Shown: piece after piece, positions 61,466 through 64,000 of the stretch
How positions within the stretch are numbered: position 1 is the first letter of the stretch
How the letters are laid out: every line of letters starts with the position of its first letter
Source: Caryophanales bacterium UBA4278
GTDB taxonomy: Bacteria > Bacillota_I > Bacilli_A > RFN20 > CAG-826
Length of the DNA: 64,000 nt
Reading direction: 5' to 3'
NCBI GenBank assembly: GCA_002395065.1
Contig: DGVS01000005.1
Location: 114,687 to 178,686, forward strand
Program-made: the position numbers and the translations under genes
The notes under the pieces: generated by a model
What the model was told of the DNA's origin: nothing
The model's input: the letters and a program-made list of their open reading frames with translations, nothing else
Database searches by the model: none

Positions 61466-61796
61466 GATAATAAAAGCCATCACCATAATGAAAACACCTT
61501 TTGTAGTTATCGACTAAGTCCCGTAACTACTGGTGTTACATCATCCTTGTGATGGCCACATGCTCAATTATATAAATAATTGTAGGGAGCGCGGTGATCT
61601 ATTTGAATATAAGAGCGTCTACATAGTCGCGACCTCTTCTACTTATATCCTCATATCACTACTGGGCAATACTTTCCCTATTACCACACCCTAACACGTA
61701 GTGTGATAGTCCACATACCCATTGGCCTCAGTTTACCTGCGTATGGTCGACTTTGCTAATGCTAGTTCATAGCGCCCGTGGTCTAAATATATGAAC
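61466..61796 (-). ncRNA. Candidate large structured RNA (about 330 nt)
   Basis: More GC-rich than its flanks and without ORFs. Stems by eye: GCCATCAC/GTGATGGC (61549-61556 with 61476-61483), AACACC/GGTGTT (61532-61537 with 61493-61498), GTAGTTA/TAACTAC (61524-61530 with 61503-61509), CAATTAT/ATAATTG (61565-61582), a 9-bp stem with one G-T pair (61642-61650 with 61605-61613), CACAC/GTGTG (61701-61705 with 61685-61689) and CATAC/GTATG (61741-61745 with 61714-61718). The last nested stem is followed by TTTTATTATC, which is terminator-like. It is not RNase P, tmRNA, 6S or SRP by their conserved cores. It ends about 50 bp before the YhcG start. Confidence 0.6.
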
Positions 61797-61802
61797 AAGC
61801 AT

Positions 61803-61811
61803 ATTATATCA
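61803..61811 (-). promoter_or_regulatory. Extended -10 promoter of the large RNA
   Basis: Minus-strand TGATATAAT matches TGnTATAAT exactly, just upstream of the structured block. No good -35. Confidence 0.55.
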
Positions 61812-61915
61812 AGTAATATTTTTCCTCATAGATAAAAAATAACATTTATGAGAAAAAGAGAATTACTGCTCAATTCTTTACTTCATAGAGTCAAATTAAT
61901 TTCAAAATCTAAACA

Positions 61916-61945
61916 AAAGCCTTCGATTGATTTGCGAAGGTTTTT
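61916..61945. terminator. Hairpin terminator in the intergenic region
   Basis: CCTTCG-ATTGATTTG-CGAAGG with TTTTT on the plus strand and TTTTG on the minus strand. The transcript it serves is not clear. Confidence 0.5.
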
Positions 61946-62116
61946 AAATTGATTGAGTTTAGTTTAATCAACTGTGGATCAATACATCTTTACTAGCATA
62001 ATTAAAGGTCACATTTTGTGACCGCAAAATCGAATCAAATTCTTTCGCATTTTTCATTAATTTTTAGATTTGCGAAATATAACTAGATTTCTTTTTATAA
62101 ATAAAAAGCCTACTAT

Positions 62117-62152
62117 TGAAAAATAAAATCCCCCATTTGCATTAGGGATTAT
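62117..62152 (-). terminator. Terminator of the lipoprotein-hydrolase unit
   Basis: Minus-strand AATCCC-TAATGCAAATG-GGGGATT followed by TTATTTTTC, about 70 bp after the lipoprotein stop. Confidence 0.6.
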
Positions 62153-62222
62153 ACGCTTAGATGGGTTTCTTGTTCGATTAGGACTCAACTAAACAGAGAA
62201 CTCTAATTTTCGTTTTATTGAC

Positions 62223-62675
62223 CTAATCGTGTTCTAATGTAAAAACAATTGAGCTTTTATCTAATAGATCTTTTATTTTTCCATCATCTAAATTAATATG
62301 ACCTAGTTTGGTATAAGACCATTGATTGTTTTTATAAAAGACAGATATTTGGTTTCCGTTATATAAAACAATGTCACCAGGAATAGTTTTAATTTGTGAA
62401 TCATTTCGAACAATATCTTGTCCAATTAATCCGGTTTGTTCAAAACCACCGTAATTAGTCATATTAATAACTAATTTATTTTTGGATAATTCTTCGAGTG
62501 CTTTCGTTGAGTCGTTATTTTCCCAACTAACTTCTTCAATTAATTTTTCATCAATATATAGTTTCATTTTCATTTCATCCTGATTGCTAGAATTTGTTTG
62601 ATTATCACTACTATTGGCGCAGCCACTAAGTAGCAATAGAGATAACAATATAAATATCTTTTTCATTTTAAACAT
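62223..62675 (-). CDS. Lipoprotein with cyclophilin-like fold
   Basis: 150 residues with a signal peptide and lipobox LSGC, then a Ser/Asn linker. The mature domain (MKMKLYIDEKLIEEVSWEN, INMTNYGGFEQTGLIGQDI, PGDIVLYNGNQISVFYKNNQ, WSYTKLGHI) matches the cyclophilin-like fold family found in many bacteria; isomerase activity is not expected. Two possible starts (62675 and 62666) lack a ribosome-binding site; the gene begins 4 bp after the hydrolase gene and is probably coupled. Confidence 0.85.
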   Translation of the reverse strand: MFKMKKIFILLSLLLLSGCANSSDNQTNSSNQDEMKMKLYIDEKLIEEVSWENNDSTKALEELSKNKLVINMTNYGGFEQTGLIGQDIVRNDSQIKTIPGDIVLYNGNQISVFYKNNQWSYTKLGHINLDDGKIKDLLDKSSIVFTLEHD

Positions 62676-62679
62676 CTTA

Positions 62680-63489
62680 TTATGAGTTGATCAAAGAAAC
62701 AACTAATGATGTTGTTAATTCAATTTGTTCATCACTAGAGAGTTTAGAAGCACTATCTTTGCGTTGTAATCCATAATCACCAAAATTAGAATGATTTCCA
62801 CCTTCGATAATGACTTCTTGGTAATTTGCTGGGAAATTGCTGGTGTTTTTCTTGTATTCTTCTTTATTTAAAACAGAATCATTTGATCCATAAATAGACA
62901 AACATTTTAGTGAATCATTTAATTTTGTTGTGGAATAAGAGGCTAAAAAGATGATTCCATCAAAGGACGTTTTGGTGTCTTTTAAATATAAAGAAGCAGC
63001 AGTTCCACCTAAAGAATGACCCATCATATAAAGATGTTCATATTGGTTGTTCTTGGTGATTTCATTCGCTCTTCCAATATTAATTAATGGGAAATATAAA
63101 GGAAATTTGCATAAATAAACATCAATTCCTTGATGAGCGATTTTGTTACATAGTGGAGCGTAAGAAATTTCTTCGACCTTTCCTCCACCATAGAAAATAA
63201 TTGCTTGATCATCATGATTAATATTGTCGAATTGATAATAGGATTTATTTTCATTTATTTCGATGATCTCGTCACTTTTTAAATAAGATTTTGCGTGATC
63301 AGTCGCTTTATAATTAAAGGCAAAATAAATCAAAGTAAAAGAAATGGAAAATATTCCCACGAGAATCAAAGAAGAAAGAACATTAATCCACCGTTTACAT
63401 TTTTTAAATTTATTAAAGAGATAAACAATTAATATTGCCGCTCCAACAGCGACTAATAATGCTCCAACTGAGATTAATGTGTATTTCAT
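62680..63489 (-). CDS. Membrane-anchored alpha/beta hydrolase
   Basis: 269 residues. Two N-terminal membrane segments (LISVGALLVAVGAAILIVYL and NVLSSLILVGIFSISFTLIY). The hydrolase core has the nucleophile elbow MMGHSLGGTAAS, the acid in GSNDSVL and the histidine in GGNHSNFGDYG. IIFYGGGKVEEISYAP suggests the oxyanion region of the alpha/beta-hydrolase_5 type. It probably acts as an esterase or lipase outside the membrane. No ribosome-binding site. Confidence 0.85.
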   Translation of the reverse strand: MKYTLISVGALLVAVGAAILIVYLFNKFKKCKRWINVLSSLILVGIFSISFTLIYFAFNYKATDHAKSYLKSDEIIEINENKSYYQFDNINHDDQAIIFYGGGKVEEISYAPLCNKIAHQGIDVYLCKFPLYFPLINIGRANEITKNNQYEHLYMMGHSLGGTAASLYLKDTKTSFDGIIFLASYSTTKLNDSLKCLSIYGSNDSVLNKEEYKKNTSNFPANYQEVIIEGGNHSNFGDYGLQRKDSASKLSSDEQIELTTSLVVSLINS

Positions 63490-63561
63490 AACAAAACTAA
63501 ATATTTTATGTATAAAATAATACTCTTTTTTTATGAAAAAACATCCAGTATTTTTATCATA

Positions 63562-63591
63562 ATGATAAAAAGAAAACCACCCGGTGGGTGG
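63562..63591 (-). terminator. Terminator of clpB
   Basis: Minus-strand CCACCC-ACC-GGGTGG then TTTTCTTTTT, 12 bp after the clpB stop. Confidence 0.85.
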
Positions 63592-63602
63592 CTTCCCTTA
63601 GA

Positions 63603-64000
63603 TTAGACTTGTTTGACGATAACTTCTTTGCCGTTATAATCAACCAGGTATTTGTGTTTGGTGTCAACTTCTTGAGAAATAATCTTATTCGCGATAATGG
63701 TCTCCACTTTATTTTGGATGAATCGCTTAATTGGTCGAGCACCATAGATTGGTGAATAAGCACTTTCAAGGATCCAACTCTTTAAAGCGTTAGAGAATTC
63801 AAACGAATAATATGATTCTTTTAATCTCTCATTGAGGTTGCCTAGCATCTTATCCACAATCTTAGATTGAGTATCTTTCGATAATGGGGAGAAGTAGACG
63901 ATTTCATCGATACGATTTAAGAACTCCGGCTTAAAGGTTTGATGTAATAATCCTTCGACTTTATCTCTTTCATTGTTGAGGAGATATTCACTACCTAAAT
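63603..64000 (-). CDS. clpB: Chaperone ClpB, C-terminal part (5' end outside window)
   Basis: The frame is open to the right edge. FKPEFLNRIDEIVYFSPLSK is the second AAA+ domain of ClpB/Hsp104 (sensor 1 to C-domain), and the final domain has YSPIYGARPIKRFIQNKVET followed by IIANKIIS. About 132 residues are visible. Disaggregase that works with DnaK. In Bacilli clpB is usually CIRCE/HrcA- or CtsR-regulated; its promoter is outside the window. Confidence 0.95.
   Translation of the reverse strand, partial: LGSEYLLNNERDKVEGLLHQTFKPEFLNRIDEIVYFSPLSKDTQSKIVDKMLGNLNERLKESYYSFEFSNALKSWILESAYSPIYGARPIKRFIQNKVETIIANKIISQEVDTKHKYLVDYNGKEVIVKQV

Larger units (their letters stand above)
61417..62222. other. 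806-bp gene-free stretch
   Basis: Holds a structured RNA candidate (61466-61796), an AT-rich promoter region, a hairpin-terminator (61916-61945), a 17-bp hyphenated palindrome GGTCACA-TTT-TGTGACC (62007-62023) and the terminator of the lipoprotein-hydrolase unit. No ORF. Confidence 0.7.

Noticed and set aside
61466..61796. Structured block considered as RNase P, tmRNA, 6S, group I or group II intron
   Set aside because: No GAGGAAAGTCC core, no tRNA-like ends, no intron core elements or intron-encoded protein.
62007..62023. Palindrome GGTCACA-TTT-TGTGACC as a CRP-type operator
   Set aside because: No promoter lies next to it and no CRP-like gene is in the window; left as an unexplained hairpin.

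Overview
The window is a chromosomal segment of a low-GC Gram-positive bacterium (Bacillota, Bacilli-like, probably an uncultured host-associated lineage near the Erysipelotrichia or Mollicutes). The grounds are AT-rich DNA, an HrcA/CIRCE heat-shock operon, a T-box in front of valS, strong Shine-Dalgarno sites, and the Firmicutes-style orders hrcA-grpE-dnaK-dnaJ, tig-lon-engB-valS and comEA-comEC-holA//rpsT. TGA is a stop (comEA and the VirD4-like gene end in it), so the mycoplasma code does not apply. No rRNA, tRNA, CRISPR array or intact transposase was seen.

Positions 1-35700 are mostly housekeeping and nearly all on the minus strand: a truncated TM2-like gene, guanine deaminase, the hrcA operon with two CIRCE operators, hemW, pfkA, a Fic-fold protein that has lost its catalytic motif, lepA, a nuclease-helicase, fmt, rpsT (plus strand), holA, comEC, comEA, valS with a T-box, engB, lon, tig, a K+-dependent membrane pyrophosphatase, a GNAT-like/DegV pair, yggS, membrane proteins, an ECF S-component and a TSCPD protein. 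Several genes have a -10 box only 6-9 nt before the start codon and no ribosome-binding site, which suggests leaderless transcription.

Positions 35700-39100 hold a small histone H1-like protein, a lipoprotein, a flavodoxin and a MATE transporter. Positions 39146-48843 hold the most unusual locus. A tight plus-strand operon encodes a membrane protein with Rossmann/TrkA-N-like modules and a C-terminal RyR-like domain, an alpha-helical TerB/Sel1-like protein, a VirD4/TraG-type ATPase with no membrane anchor, a ClpP homologue with all three catalytic residues replaced, and a second ClpP with an intact triad. Minus-strand genes on both sides encode TPR proteins (one with two HicB-like domains), a TerB-like protein and a stand-alone RyR-domain protein. 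No relaxase, conjugation channel or Clp ATPase accompanies them. I infer a nucleotide- or stress-sensing conflict or quality-control system that couples a RecA-fold translocase to a mixed ClpP chamber.

Positions 49000-64000 are accessory: a His-rich lipoprotein, an EFR1-type flavodoxin-ferredoxin, a decayed HEPN/HepT fragment carrying a 73-bp piece of the nearby leucine-rich-repeat gene, a glycosyltransferase, and a three-gene surface-protein operon (two lipoproteins and a BspA-like LRR protein). Next come a MITE-like inverted repeat, two tandem homologous small RNA genes, a DUF4314-YhcG nuclease fusion downstream of a roughly 330-nt structured RNA candidate, a cyclophilin-fold lipoprotein with an alpha/beta hydrolase, and the 3' end of clpB. 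All calls come from reading the sequence and translations; no database search was run.
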